Assembly: GCA_023515745.1 (NCBI GenBank)
Contig: JALECJ010000258.1
Location: 1,616,501-1,680,500, forward strand
DNA length: 64,000 nt
Direction of reading: 5' to 3'
Source: Amoeboaphelidium protococcarum
Taxonomy: Eukaryota > Aphelidiomycota > Aphelidea
Shown: one piece after another, positions 11,750 to 24,426 of the stretch
Layout of the letters: the number at the start of each line of letters is the position of its first letter
Position numbering within the stretch: position 1 is the first letter of the stretch
Made by a program: the position numbers and the translations under genes
Notes under the pieces: model-generated
The model's input: the letters and a program-made list of their open reading frames with translations, nothing else
The model's database searches: none
What the model was told of the DNA's origin: nothing

Positions 11750-14700
11750 TCAACGAGTAAACTTGACCGGGATACCGTAACAAATCATTGAAGCGCCAGT
11801 GAGGTACGGTAGTCGAACCTGATCCCTTGATAAAGCGACCGCCTGAGTAATAGACGCAACTTGGCAATTCTCTTCCATCTTCAGTGATTCAAAATACGTT
11901 CCTTTGATATCGGAATCCTTCAAAATTCCAGCTCTGAGAAGGATTTGGACACTCAACTTATCCAGTTCTTTATCAGTGACATCCCATAGATTTCCGACAA
12001 CTAGCGGAGAGTTGGCCATAATGAAATCGACTACAGAACCGTAAGGATCAAAGCAGCCATAATCTTTCAATCGAGCACTGCTACATCCAAACAGTAGCGC
12101 GACTGCACTCTAGGTGACATGAGTCAAAGCTTGAGATTTATAAAAAGAATCGCCATTGCCATGACCAAAATACATATACAGATGATTGTCTCGTAAACAC
12201 TCTTCAATACTATGGTCACTTAAGTGGGCCAATCTATTCAAGTCAGAAGACGAACTCAGTATAGGATTTAAGCGTTCTTCAGTAGCTTTCAAATCGCCAG
12301 ATGGATTAAGCACATAAGAAGACTCTGGATTTTGGCATAGCATTGCAGAGTCGGATGACGTAAATGACCACTTGTCGGAGTCGCGAGATAGTTCCAACAA
12401 GTCTTGTAGATGTCGCATGGAAATAGCTCGGCTGACCGATTACTGGCGAAACATTGGCATGGATTCTATAGGCAATTAGAGAAGGTACTTGTCCAGAAAT
12501 AAAACTACGTGCTCATGAGATGGGCAAGATTCCATTTATCTAGGTGGCAGTATGGAGCGCAATTACTACTTAAACATGGACATCTTCCTCTACGATGAGA
12601 ACACCTTAACGTTATTCGCAGGTAGCATTGCTTGTACTAAACGCAGTAAATCATCCAGAATAAAATCGTCGATATCGTGCTGTATCTAAAAGCAAAGCCT
12701 ACTAATAAGATTGAATCCCTCTCCAGACATCAGAGGAATATCAAACTTGGCAAAAAGACTGGTTAGTTAGACATTGAACTTCTCAAGCTAGGGGATATCA
12801 GAGTCGGCAGCTCTTCTTATAACACCAGAGAGGCAACCAAACAGCTGCTCTTACACTTGGCATAGCAAATCCTTCAATTTCAAGTCAAGCTATTCTCTTT
12901 TATCCCACCATAGCATCTTGTCCTGTTTGGACGTCATAGTCTTGCCGCTGGAATTAAGTCTATCATTTGCAGTCATTACCTCTCGATACTAGTCCTGGAT
13001 GTTCTTCATCACATCAGGCTTGATCTATCTATGAAACAGAAACGAATTATATGGTCCCAACCGGCATTAAATGTACAATACAGAATGTCCAGAATCATAC
13101 GCACAAGACAAGACCATCCAGCTGGTAGGAATATCTACTACAGAAGACTTTATCTCTTAATAACTCTGAAATAGTCGTAATAATGCTTAATCACCTAAAG
13201 AAAGATCGAGAGTCGCAGCACTATCTAGTTAAGGCCATTACAGAGGAGATATATCCTTTTTCAATCGAGAGCAGATCTGTTAAAACTTCATCCTCCAGTA
13301 TGATATACCAGTCATAAGATGCATAATCTCGAAAATTGATTGCCATGAAATCTCATTGCTATCATGAAGCTATAGCATGCTTTGTAGCATTTCAAAGCCA
13401 AGATTCTAAATCTAATCTGGTTCGCAAATCATGAATGCCTATTTGAATACATGCAGAATTTACACATCGCGGTCAGTCTTGGTGCCAATTTAAGTATCAG
13501 AAAATACAAGTCCGAACATCTTAGCGCCATTATTATATCGAGACTTTTTCAAGTCCTTCTTCAATTTAAACCACTCTAGATAGATCTTCTCTTAGCAAAT
13601 CAAGCTGCCATCATTCAACTTGATCTTTGATGGAAGTTTGAGGAGAAACAGACCGCTGTGCATTCGGAGATAGTTAAACAATAGCAAATTAGATCTAAGA
13701 CTACTATGGTAATCTTGCAGCTATTAAGATACCAAATCACCTTATTTAGAATCACTTCTCAGATTAGATAAATACTAAACCATTCTCTACTAAATAGGCA
13801 TAGGTGCTTGAATATGCAATAATCTTAATTCACCCAAGATAAGCTCGTTCTATGATTTGCCACATTGTATCAGTAGTAGTTGCAGCATGTAATCACAAAT
13901 GGTAGATAAAGCAGTAAATTGAAAAGACTTACAAAGCTCCAAGCATTTACCAAGGTGATACTCGGCTTCCAAATTACATCCGATCGTCACCAACAAAAAA
14001 CATCTCCATAAATAAACCTCACATAGGCCGTACTAAAGATATGACAAGTCAGTGACTTAAATCCAATGCTCCACAACAACAGGATGTTGCAGCATAGACC
14101 GGATGAGTTACATTGCAGTTTTACATTCATCCATTGCAGCTCCCAACAATCCAATGTAAAAGGAAGCAAAGGACTTGAACATCAAGCATAAGACTTGAGC
14201 AAGATACTTACTCTTACTTGGCAATCCTTCATAAATCAAACCAGCTTCATTGTACGCCAAATCACTAGCATCTAAGTCGCCATCCATGATAGCAGTTAGG
14301 CTTTTTAAAGAAAGCAGGTGCACAGAACTAGTTCTATATTCCAAACACTACCTATCAAGAAATCTATTCTTCAAATTTAGCCACCAAACCTGCATCGCGA
14401 TAAAATCAGACGATTTCAACTCTTTCATAATCTAAAGGCAGCTCAAACTCTATTCAATCAAGCCAGCGGATAGACACGCATTGAACAGATTCCTAGCCAA
14501 AAGATATTACAGCGTAAATGATTCAATCTTCCTGAGGACGTCTATACTAAAAGCTACGGTATTGGGTTGATGGTCATCAGGCAGCTTACAACGAACCAAA
14601 AGAGCATTAGCCAAAAGCAAATCAGTAGGATCTTCCGGATCTTCCAATAGAAGGGATTCTTTTAATGCTAGATAGCCTTCAGAATCATTATCCAAAACGG

Positions 14701-16528
14701 GTTAGTACATTCCCCAGCAGACGTCCAAACGCTGCAGATTTATCATGTGCTCGCAAATACTTACCGCGTATTCCTTTTACACGCCTAGCAAGTAACAAAG
14801 AACGACTTCTAACCGCAACACTTGGTCACATTTATTGTCAATGGACATCGAGACGATATCATTTAGCAGATACGTTTCTATCAGTGCAACTAGATTGTCT
14901 TGCGACGCCAGAATTGAGCTCGCTTTAATGTAAAGCTATGTGAAGCTATCGGTCAAATCTTCTTATTGGTCAGATACTTACTTGGACATTAACACATAAT
15001 GCTTTAATAGCTTTTGCTCTTATTAACTACTAAGGAACTATCCAATTTCGCAAATACTCAGTATTGATAGACTCAAAAATTATTGCGCATCAGCTTCCTT
15101 GAGACCCCGCACACACACCACAAACTCATTATAGAGCGCATCAGACAACTTTTCTAAAAGATTGAAAGACTTGAATAGGTCAATTATTCTATCCCATCTA
15201 GTTTAAACTTCACCAATCTCAGCGAATTTGATAAGTATTAAATACGACAATACTACATGCTTTGACTGAATATCGCCCACCAAATCAACCAGCGTTGTAA
15301 TAAAATCTCTGCAAGCTTTTGCATCACTGCAGCCACGTTTGTCCAAGCATCGTAAGGAACTCTGAAGACAAAGCAGAACAGCTTCTTAGTCTATCACTCG
15401 ATTCAAAGACAATGATTATAGCTATTGCAGTGCAAAGGTGCCAGATTTGAGGTATTTCGGCGTCGACTTGGCACAGAATTTATGAGAATCTATTAGTAGA
15501 GACATCAGGAGTTAAAGATAACTTGTTAATGACGATTTTTCAAGAACTTTCGCTAGGGAATCCAACTGATCAAAAGTTAAGTTTAAACAGTAAAAGTTAT
15601 ACGCACTTATCAGCATTAACACAAATTCAGAATCTTCCCCAGTCTTATTATCCACTAAGAGTAAGAAATCTTCAAAGAGACTACTAATATCATTCAAGTT
15701 TCTTTCAGATAACTTTGCTGGACACTATTGAAGGAGATGGCAGAGTAATTGTAAAACCGCCTTGACTAGAATGCCATTTTAGAAGAGACTGATTAACCGT
15801 GACACTGATTTCAAGACTGGAATGTAATCCAAAACAGAAAGATTATTACTTCTTCTAGCAGACTTTAGCAGTAACTGAACGAATGAGGTAGCGTACCTAT
15901 CACGACACTCATGGGATCTTTCAAACATAGACATCAGACTCTAACTTGATGATTACCAGAATTTCAGAATATCTTGATCCTATCCAGCAGTATACTGTGC
16001 TTTGATAACTAGTAGATAGATGGACATCTTTAAATTCGAGTCAATACTAGAATTTGTAATGACAAATGGCGATTTAACATTCTGATTCTATTTATCTTCA
16101 GTAGACTAATCCAAGTCAGAATTGATCCTTGAGATGAAATCTTACAACATTTTCTACTTTAACCGCCATAAAGATTCGTCAGGAACGCGTTCTACTACTA
16201 CTTTCAGGACTGAATAGTTCAATTTGTATATATCCCCAGAATCATAGCTAGAGTATTTCATTGTGGTGTAAATGACATAGAGAAGCTAGTCAATCAACTT
16301 TAACAATTCCATAGACAGCACCACATCTTAAGACTTTAGTACTTACTACAAAGCAGCAAGCAACTTGACACTGGCAACATTCAAGGCTTTCGCAGACGAT
16401 GGAGATTGAGGGCTTTTCACAATAAAGTCACGACATTTGGAGAAGAACTGAGGATCAAATTGAAGCTTCTTTACTTTTTAGAGCAAGACATGCAATTACT
16501 TATTTATTTCAGCACTTTAACTCTTCAT
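11750..16528 (-). CDS. Separase (peptidase C50)
   Basis: Cysteine protease that cleaves cohesin at anaphase. A single 1592-aa exon under the reassigned code; a standard-code reading shatters it into a dozen pieces. The N-terminal ~1100 residues are helical-repeat-like. The caspase-fold domain lies at the C-terminus with catalytic His in MYFGHGNGDSF (about residue 1457) and catalytic Cys in ALLFGCSSARLKDYG (about 1479), followed by PLVVGNLWDVTDKELDKLS. An apparent GTAAGT at about 14980 is translated, not spliced: the frame runs through it without a TGA and stays in register on both sides. Start at the first ATG, MKSQSAEINKQ. Securin is not seen nearby. Confidence 0.95.
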
Positions 16529-16920
16529 ATTATCTTCCAAATAAAAAGGCCTAGTAATATAACTGCAAATGGTTACTGTAAATTTCGAGATAAGATTTAT
16601 TAGCAACAGGAAAAACTTGAAACAAGTGAATCGGCGAAGGCCGCACGCGCTCTGGGACGTGTCTGATTAAAGAGCGTTGTAAAGAACACGTTTCTATAAT
16701 ATCGTCATTACAGTAGTAGAAGTTTAAAGTCTACAAATTGGAATATGATATCTGTTTAGTATGTGAGTGAATTTGACTTCGGTACTTAAAGTCTGAGTTA
16801 TGAAGAAAAGGGAGCATCTTTAGTTACACACTCAACCTCTATTTCGCAAGTATCCATGCCTAAAGACAAACGTATTACACGTCAAAGAAGTTGGAGCCCA
16901 GAGAAATCATCATCATCATT
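16529..16920. other. Intergenic, nothing recognised
   Basis: 392 bp between the separase start and the Rad51-paralogue stop (both minus). No RNA gene or repeat seen; presumably the separase promoter plus a 3' UTR. Confidence 0.5.
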
Positions 16921-17874
16921 TCATAAGATAACACCTTAATTAGAGATCTAGAAAGACTTTTACTAGTTGTTGATGTACATGCTTCTACCTCCATCGTCAG
17001 TATACAAAAGATCAATCTTGAGATGAAACAGATCGCGCCACTACGCGGACAATGATGCAGCACCACGGTCGATAGAGAGTGAGTGTTTACGATTACTTTT
17101 AGGATTACCAATAATTTCAAACGGTCTACTACTTACGATACAACATTAAATGTTATTGCCAATTAGCTGCGGAAGATCTCGTATCATCGCCTAAATCACC
17201 ATTTGAGTTGTGGTAAACTTTTACAAAAGAGGTCGAAAAAGGGCTTCCAGTCCATCAATAACCACTATTCGTTATTTCTCCTTATTGACGCCTTATGATT
17301 TAAGCAAGTGCAAAGATGCGAGTAACTATGTACAATTTGAGATGTGGACCAACTCCACTCGTTTCATCAGGCTGTACATTCTCTCTGTCGCAGTATCACC
17401 ATCTTTACAGGTCGCATCAGCCATTGACGCCAACCTCATCAAAGAGAACGAATTATCGCAGTTAAGCCAAAGCACGCGTCCATTCTACTACTGCAATAAG
17501 AAGCTATGTATTATTGTAAGTCTACACTCATTCAATCAATTAATAAAATTCGATGTACATTCATTTAGGCAACTTACATTGATGTAGTCTTTCCAGATTT
17601 GGCACAGCCTTCAATTCTAACAAGAGGTGGAAGCTCAGACACGAAGCAATTGTTCAGAGCGATGCAAGTATCTTTAAACACGGTTATGGTTGGCTTAGTA
17701 TTACTATTCTTGAGTTCTACAACAACAAGAACTTAATAACTTTTATGATTCAATTACACAGTTAGAGATACAATCAGTATGAATACCTTCCTAAATGCAA
17801 GAGTATATACAGTCAGCTTCGCGTGAGTCAACATTGAGTTCTAGTTGAATATGGAACGGCTTCAATACAGACAT
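16921..17874 (-). CDS. RecA/Rad51-family recombination protein (XRCC2-like paralogue)
   Basis: Three exons (17787-17874, 17578-17716, 16921-17521; introns of 70 and 56 bp) give 275 aa, about XRCC2 length. Walker A is IEGCAKSGKTTSM, split by intron 2. Walker B is RIVVIDGLEALF. After it come the segments MIRDLPQLI and QCCIVSSRPFEI, which match the strand after Walker B that detects nucleotide in RecA folds. There is no N-terminal HhH domain, which argues for a paralogue rather than RAD51 or DMC1. Divergent from the MICAL-type gene with 219 bp between starts. Which paralogue (XRCC2, RAD51D or other) is not settled. Confidence 0.75.
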
Positions 17875-18093
17875 GTCTCTAATGGTAAAGTAGCCGCGTT
17901 ATTAGAGCTGAGATCTCCATTAAGTGATCATCGTTGTCGCCATATGGAGCCCCAAGATTATTTGTTGAGTGCAGTCACGTTGAAATAAAGTATGAAACTT
18001 GCGCTCGAACAAGAAATTTCCAAGAGATTTCGATTGTTTGTGATTGATTCAGTGTTGTTTCAAGTGCCTGCGTAATCTGCTTTGTATTCAATT

Positions 18094-19809
18094 ATGAGCT
18101 CAGATTCAAGGATCAAAGATGTATTTTAGGCATTTCTTATTGCTGATGATTCACTTCCATGTATTGAAGCTTTTTCTTTGGTTCAGAGTTTGCTGGGTAA
18201 AGATCCACGACATGATGGGTATGAATAATTCAGGGATTCTTTGTTGAGACATTTGCCATTCAAGGCCAAATAAGTTTTTGCTGTTCTGGACAAAAGATTG
18301 CAGCTGAACAAGTCATTGATTAAAGAGTCCAAGAAATCAATTGTTATAAGTGGAGCTGGTCCGTGTGGATTGAGAGCTTGCGTCGAGGCTGTTTTGCTAG
18401 GTCATAAAGTCACATTGATTGAACTTCGTCAAGAGTGTTCCAGACACAATATATTGAAAACATGGTAGAATACTCTTGACGATCTTAGTTCTCTTGGTCT
18501 CACTTATTTTGTTAGCGGAGTTTAGAAGCATGGATAATTGCATTTGGGCACCAGAGATATTCAAGTCGCACTCCTGAAAGCTGCGTTATTGTTGGGTGCT
18601 CATATCGAACTTGGGCGTGGAGTATGTGGAGTGCTGGGACCCTCGCTTTAACTGGGTAATTCCGCAGATTAAGGCTGGAGAGTTTGGACTTTGCCATCTG
18701 ACAGTGCACGAAAGTATTTAGGATAATCTTCGTCTATTTTGTAAGAACTAGCTCTTAAGCCGTCCGAAACTGACACTTCTCGTCTGCAATAATCTTCCAA
18801 AGTTGATTTTTATGAAAAAGCCGAGTCGCAAGATTCCGCAATTTTCAATGATAAAGCCTAGCTGTCTGTGGAGTAATTGAACTTACTGAGTAAAGCCGAG
18901 CAGTATTAATTTGATGCTTTAATAGTCGCTGAAGGCGAGTCATCAAAGCTGATTAGGCGTCTTGGTTTTGATCGTAAAGTGGCGAAATATGGTGAGGCCA
19001 TAGGGATTGTTATTAATCTGGAATTTTCCAAAGACCATTCTACATCAGGTGAAAAGCAGTTGCCCGAGTTTATTGTTTGGCGCTCATCTGCTGATTGGAA
19101 GTAAACAGTTCTTGGTACTCTCTACACTGCCGGCATTGAATTGGAGAACTTGGAGTATATGCGTGGAAGCACTCATTTCATAGCGGGAACTACGAATTTG
19201 AAAGCCTTACATAAGTTTGGGATTGTGAATGAAATCAGATCCAAAGTGTCTGAAACACTGACTGGAGACAATATGAACTTTGATTAGCTGCGCATAATGG
19301 GGCGTCAGATTGCCAATGCTTGTAAAGTACCGAGCCATGCATAATTTGCCAAGAAAAATGGTGTATAAGTCTTTGATTTCTCATGTAAAGGTTTATGTGT
19401 CGATTCTTTTTAGTGGCTCACCGATTCTTCTACGCAGGATGGTGATCAATGTCAGCACGCGTTGATATGTCCTGCCGGTGATGCTTTGTAGAATCCTTTT
19501 TGGCCTCAGGGGCTGGGTATTAACAGAGGATTTCATAATGCTCTTGATGCTATGTGGGTCTCTCATCTATGGATAACAGGCGAAGATAGAGATAAAATAG
19601 CTGAGGAAAGAAATTTTGCTTTCAAGCTATTAAACTGGAAAGTCTTTTCGATTGATTAAATCTAGCCAGGTGAAAAGTGGACTGCGGATCCCATTACTCG
19701 CTACTCTGGAGCTTTGGTAAAATCTGTGCATATGCATGATGTTGAATCCAAAGCTGTCAAGTCATCTCTGCCAGGACGTTATCTCAATTTTTACGGGTTA
19801 AAGTTTTGA
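18094..19809 (+). CDS. MICAL-type FAD monooxygenase
   Basis: A 571-aa intronless flavoprotein resembling the MICAL monooxygenase domain, which oxidises actin methionines and produces H2O2. The dinucleotide motif ISGAGPCGLRACVEAVLLGH lies at about residues 85-105. Next are RHNILKTWQNTLDDL (MICAL has NVLHLWPFTIHDL), the LGTRDIQVALLKAALLLG helix, and the C-terminal FAD motif PAGDALQNPFWPQGLGINRG (about 461). The CH and LIM domains of animal MICALs are absent. The open frame continues upstream without TGA to 17827, with other ATGs at 17851 and 17944. I chose 18094 because the following residues align with the start of MICAL. A Gln/Ser-rich insert sits near residues 200-270. Confidence 0.87.
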
Positions 19810-20210
19810 AGTTGACTAATAATGACTAGCATTGGACCTTTTCGTGCATGATTTATATGTTGTAAACATAAGTGTTTTGTAATTTAGTTGATCGTTTGAT
19901 AGCCAAGTCTGTCGTTTTAGAAGATCAATAAAATTCTCTATCCAGAGAGTTTAGTGGTTAAATGTCATGATATTTTACGAAATTGACGAACTAATTCGCG
20001 GCGTATACTTGCTCATGCAAAACATTGTACTCATTGTTAATTTAACTAAATTCCTTCTTTGATCAGAAGTGCATAAATATTATATTGTGATACAGTATGC
20101 CAATGTTTTAGAGAAACTCGTTACTAAACACTCCACGCGAAACAGTCGCTTTGTTTTACTCCTCGGAGCTGGTCATTGTTTCAACTCAACAATAAAGTCA
20201 CGGCCTCACA
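19810..20210. other. Intergenic, nothing recognised
   Basis: About 400 bp of AT-rich spacer between two co-directional genes. No ORF or RNA structure stands out. Confidence 0.5.
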
Positions 20211-22331
20211 ATGGATAATAATGATAAAGGCCAATTGATAGAGTTGCTTAATGAGAAAATTCATAGAAAGTCTCTATATGATCTGCACACTCATCTAATC
20301 GGTATGGGCAATGCCAACTTTTGGGTGGGACAGATTATGAGTACATACTTGCTGCATTCAAAGTCTGTCTGCTTGCCTCCAAACTTGAAAGAACTGACCG
20401 TGAAAGAACTCAGCCGGCGATTAATCAGACTACTTAAAGAGCAGTTGAATATTGATACCACCATCGATGAGCTGCTAAAGAAATTACAATGCACACCTCA
20501 AGCTGAATCAATCTTAGATGTTTCAGTCTCGTAGGATATTCTAGATTTGAAGAGTGGCACTTTATGGGATTGTATGAGCACATTGTTCACAGACGACGTT
20601 GTGTACAAGTATGATGCTCTTGCAGCTGCCCTGGGTATACATAGCAAGTACAGTTGGGATGCTAAAAATCAACAATTATAAGAATTAAGGGTGGAGGAAT
20701 TATTGGCAGAACTAGAGAAGCGATTTTCAGCTGCTTTGATATCATTAGAGATGGAGTTTGCCGACATTATGCGTCCGTACGTAGTCCTAAATTCAAGGGA
20801 GAAGTAATTCTAATATATAAAGTATGGTATTCGGAATGCGGATCTGGTAAAGCTGATATCTAATTATAATAAGGTCCATTGTTAATCCTTGAGGTCTTAA
20901 ATAAGATCAGCATTCACCTTTCTGGATGGTGATGGATTATAGATTGTGGATCATGAACATAATCTGCTACTAGAGACTAAAATTAGATCTAATTTTACTC
21001 CAGAATTCGATAGTAGATTTAGGCTGCGTGATTGTATATATGAATAAAAGCTTGAAGTTTTAGGAATATTACTCAATCACGTAGTTCATAACTATGACAA
21101 GGCTGGAGTACGGTACGTGGAATTTTCATTAGGCATCGGTGATTGTCTTCGGTAACATGTATGGCACCACTTGCTTAACAATTCTTTTAGCAAGAGCCAG
21201 TCCATTAAAGAGCCGATAAATGATACCTCATCATGGGACGATGGTGATGGAGATGATAGCTCTACTGACAAAGATGCAAGTGAACGAAGCCGAAAGAGGT
21301 AGAGAACTGTGTCGAATAACAACAGCGCCAATAAGATGTCTCATGCACCCCAAGAGAAGGCATTATCATAGAAGCCTTTCTGGCGTTAGAGACTATCGCT
21401 CTATCATGATAAGCCAAAAGATTTTATAATGAAGTTTTTGGCTTCATTCAACAGAAGTACCTAGTCTGTATCTGAGTATAATCTTGATCCTCTGATTTAT
21501 GCGAATTATGCCGTCCATCAGATTCTGTAGCTATCAGACATGGAAGTTTCTAAACTGGCAAAAGCTCCATCATCACTCTATCCCAAAGTATTCAATTATG
21601 TGGAGCAACTCTCAAATGTATTGCATGACTCTAAGAGTAGCTTAAGAAACATCATACTCTCATGGGTAGTTGGATTCGATTGGGTAGGTAACGAGAAGGG
21701 AGCTCCTTACTGTGCTTTTGTTGACGACAGATTTATCTCGGTGGCAAAGTATTTTACACAACATGGCGTAGCTGGAAAGTCTTTTGGATTCCGTATTCAT
21801 TGTGGAGAATATATTCCCAGAAGTTCTAGTATCATTACTGGCCAGCATCTTTAAAAGTATTATGACCGTCACATGCAAATTACATAGATTGTTTTGGAAT
21901 CTATGATTATGAAATTGGGTATACAGCCAGCAGAATCTCCATAAGATGTCTGTCGTGGATTGCGCGTCGGCCATGGAATTGCATTTCTATCACCATCATG
22001 CATTGCCATATAAGAAATACTGAGAAGGTATAAAATTGTATGCGAGCTCAACTTGACAAGCAATCAGTATCTATTAAACGACTTTTACGATTCTGCCATC
22101 ATGTCCAGATCAGATACGATTATCAAGAACTTTGGAAAGCTGGAGATTCCCGCCATATTGTCGACAGATGATGACGGTATCTGGGATATTCTGCCATGCT
22201 AACAACACTCCTCCCATATCTCACTCGCCGCTGAGTATTGTCACGCAATCTCGACTTCAATGATTGTTGACTCTCAAGAATTATCACAAATGATTGAAAC
22301 TACGCGTAAATGCGCTTTCATACCTGAGTGA
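20211..22331 (+). CDS. Adenosine-deaminase-like metal-dependent hydrolase
   Basis: A 706-aa intronless protein of the adenosine/AMP deaminase superfamily. Metal ligands and catalytic residues appear in order: DLHTHLIG near residue 24, FRIHCGEYI (catalytic Glu) near 530, RVGHGIAFL near 587, and LSTDDDGIWDI near 650, then AAEYCHAI. The protein is about twice the length of ADA1 because of a large insertion with an acidic/basic low-complexity stretch (about 345-375). Its size and layout recall AMP-deaminase-like or ADGF proteins, but there is no signal peptide. Substrate unknown. Its last 14 bp overlap the convergent helicase fragment. Confidence 0.85.
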
Positions 22332-23220
22332 ATTACTCTTAATAAATGATGATTGATCTTAGAAACTAGATGATAAAAGGTTCAAAGATAGGACTTATAA
22401 TAGTTAAAGTATCACACTTAGGATCTCTATAAGTCATCATACGACGCCAGTTATCAAGAGCATCCTTGTTCTACAGCATACGACTTTTTTTTACCTTCAA
22501 GGCTGGAATGTCCTTCGCCGTACCAAGAGCTACGTATACATGTCCATTGGCGAAATATTTCCAAAAATCTATAGTCAAATTCTAACATTATCCACCTTAC
22601 ACTTTGTGTACAGTCAATCCATAGGCCAACATCAAAGGTGGTGCGAACCGTTCACCGACCACCATTTTATTCAGCACCTATTCGCGCTCTCCGTCCTCTA
22701 CTAGCGTTCCTGTCACCAATTCAAACTTGTGCTCTTTTACCCGAACAACTTTTGGCTCATACTTAGTCGCCACTCGCACAATGGGGTAGTCCTCTTCATC
22801 AAAACCGATTACTCTACCAAGATTTCCATTAAAGATCTTTTCTCCTTTGAAGTTGGCAACGACCATTACCACTGCATTAATCCACAGCTCGATCTGATCA
22901 TCAACTCGTTCACAGAATGCCAGATCCGGGTAAATATCACGGTATTCCTCTTTCAAAGTATCCTTGGCCTTGTATCTCAACTTCTCCGCTGTGACAGATT
23001 CAGAGATCCTGAGATTATGATCCAAGGCCAGACGCCTGGTCGCAAAGAGATAGTAACGTCTCATTTGATACTTAATATCGACATCCTCCTCTTCCTTTAG
23101 TGTTTCCAGAAACTCAAGTTACTCACGATTCAACTCATCCCCAACTCTAATGGTAATGAGGAGGCACCTATGGCAATTAAATATGAAGTCGAAATGCCAT
23201 TGAAGAAAACGTCTCGACAT
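22318..23220 (-). CDS. PIF1-like helicase, C-terminal fragment
   Basis: A 300-aa frame matching the second half of PIF1 helicases. Present are the YLFATRRLALDHN region, the beta-hairpin segment LWINAVVMVVANFKGEKIFNGNLGRVIGF, and the C-terminal motifs MLAYGLTVHKVQGGQ and GHVYVALGTAKDIPAL (PIF1 usually has YVALSRxxxxxGL). Walker A and the DEAD/DEID box are not found upstream in any frame I read, and the frame closes at a TGA near 23303. It is therefore either the last exon of a gene whose 5' part I could not splice or, more likely, a truncated remnant of a mobile-element helicase. Confidence 0.6.
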
Positions 23221-23399
23221 CTAAATATTTGAGTGAGATATACAAACTTGAAGTTGAGACGCGTATAAGTCCTGCTCTTGAATGTCAGACAGTATTCATT
23301 TCCTCCCAAGTCATAATATTGAGATCAAGCATGATAACTGACTACTATCTCTGAGACTTAAGATTCTTTTGGACTCACAGACTATGTAGCATCACTCTT

Positions 23400-23902
23400 C
23401 CACGGCTCACAGAACTACGACTTCATCATATTCCAGTCTTCCATCAATGGATCTATCTAAGTCCTCTGCTTCAGTGACATTACATAAGCTGCCGAGTGAA
23501 TTAACTTGTAATCATTAATTCTGATAATAACTTGGTGTCTTTGATGGCTTTCTCTTTCTACTCACTCTTTATCAGTAAATGCGAATTAACAGAGTACGTG
23601 CATTCCAATAGCACTACGAAAATTGAAGATCTTATTCTTCGCACTCAATTTTGTCAAGCAATTGCAGGAAGCGGCGCAGTTACGTCTTTCAAGCTACACT
23701 TCTTCGCGCCTTATTTCATCTTCCAACTTTCGTAACAAGATCCAGTATTCCTCGCACTCGTATGCACTATTGTTATCAGTCGAATCAGCGTAATCTCCTA
23801 GGCGTTATCATTGTATGTACCATTATATGCAAGCAATTAAATAGACACATGAGATGTTAACCATAGCTGTATCAAACTTTGCTTTTTAATGCCCGCGCCC
23901 AT
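23400..23902 (-). CDS. Hypothetical small charged protein, tentative gene model
   Basis: Reading minus from an ATG at 23902 (MGAGIKKQ) and splicing to about 23797 gives a frame with CEEYWILLRKLEDEIRREE and KNKIFNFRSAIGMHVLCQF. Then a GTGAG...GGCAG intron leads to a last exon ending GRLEYDEVVVL-TGA near 23410. The first intron is uncertain: one solution is only 23 bp and another uses a weak GTTTGA donor. No family recognised. Low confidence. Confidence 0.3.
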
Positions 23903-24168
23903 TGCGGACCACTTGCTCTTTCTTAATCTAGCTAGGCAACTGATCCTTCAAGCGACAATGAACATTTTCTCTCAGGGCAACCTGCAGTATAAAAATCTTC
24001 ATGCGCCAACTTGCACCACTTTATTTTTCCTAAGGCAACAACAAATGAGATAATTTACTATATAAATGACCAAACCAATAGTATTAAGTGAGACTAGAGC
24101 TACTAAGAGGCTAATAAATACTAATTAACACCAGGAACGCCCAAGACCAGCACTTTAACCTTCATCAT
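23872..24168 (-). CDS. Hypothetical 64-aa protein, tentative
   Basis: ATG-ATG at 24168 opens exon 24132-24168 (MMKVKVLVLGVPG). Splicing GTGTTA...CCTTAG to 23872-24029 keeps the frame (KIKWCKLAHEDFYTAG) and ends at TGA, 64 aa. The intron is long for this locus (102 bp) with an atypical donor, and the 3' end overlaps the neighbouring tentative gene by 31 bp, so both may not be real. Confidence 0.25.
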
Positions 24169-24426
24169 GACATCAATCCCCAAAATGTCATATTTTCTGA
24201 TTCTCTTTGCATTAGCAACATATTCAGTAATTTTAAATACTGCTAATAGACTTTCACATATTTTGTGACTTATCAAGATCTGTCAAAAATTGGAACTTTA
24301 GCCACTATTATAGAGGTAATAAAGTAAGATCAACGCGCTATACAACTCTCTCTCTCTCGTCTTTGTTGAGATAAAATTTTTCATCAAAAGTAGAAAGAAA
24401 AGAAGAGAGAAAAGAAGAGAATAAAA

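Noticed and set aside
17210..17587. 125-aa plus ORF
   Set aside because: Antisense to exons of the Rad51-like gene whose Walker A and B motifs are clear on the minus strand.
22729..23100. 123-aa plus ORF
   Set aside because: Shadow of the PIF1-like C-terminal domain on the minus strand.
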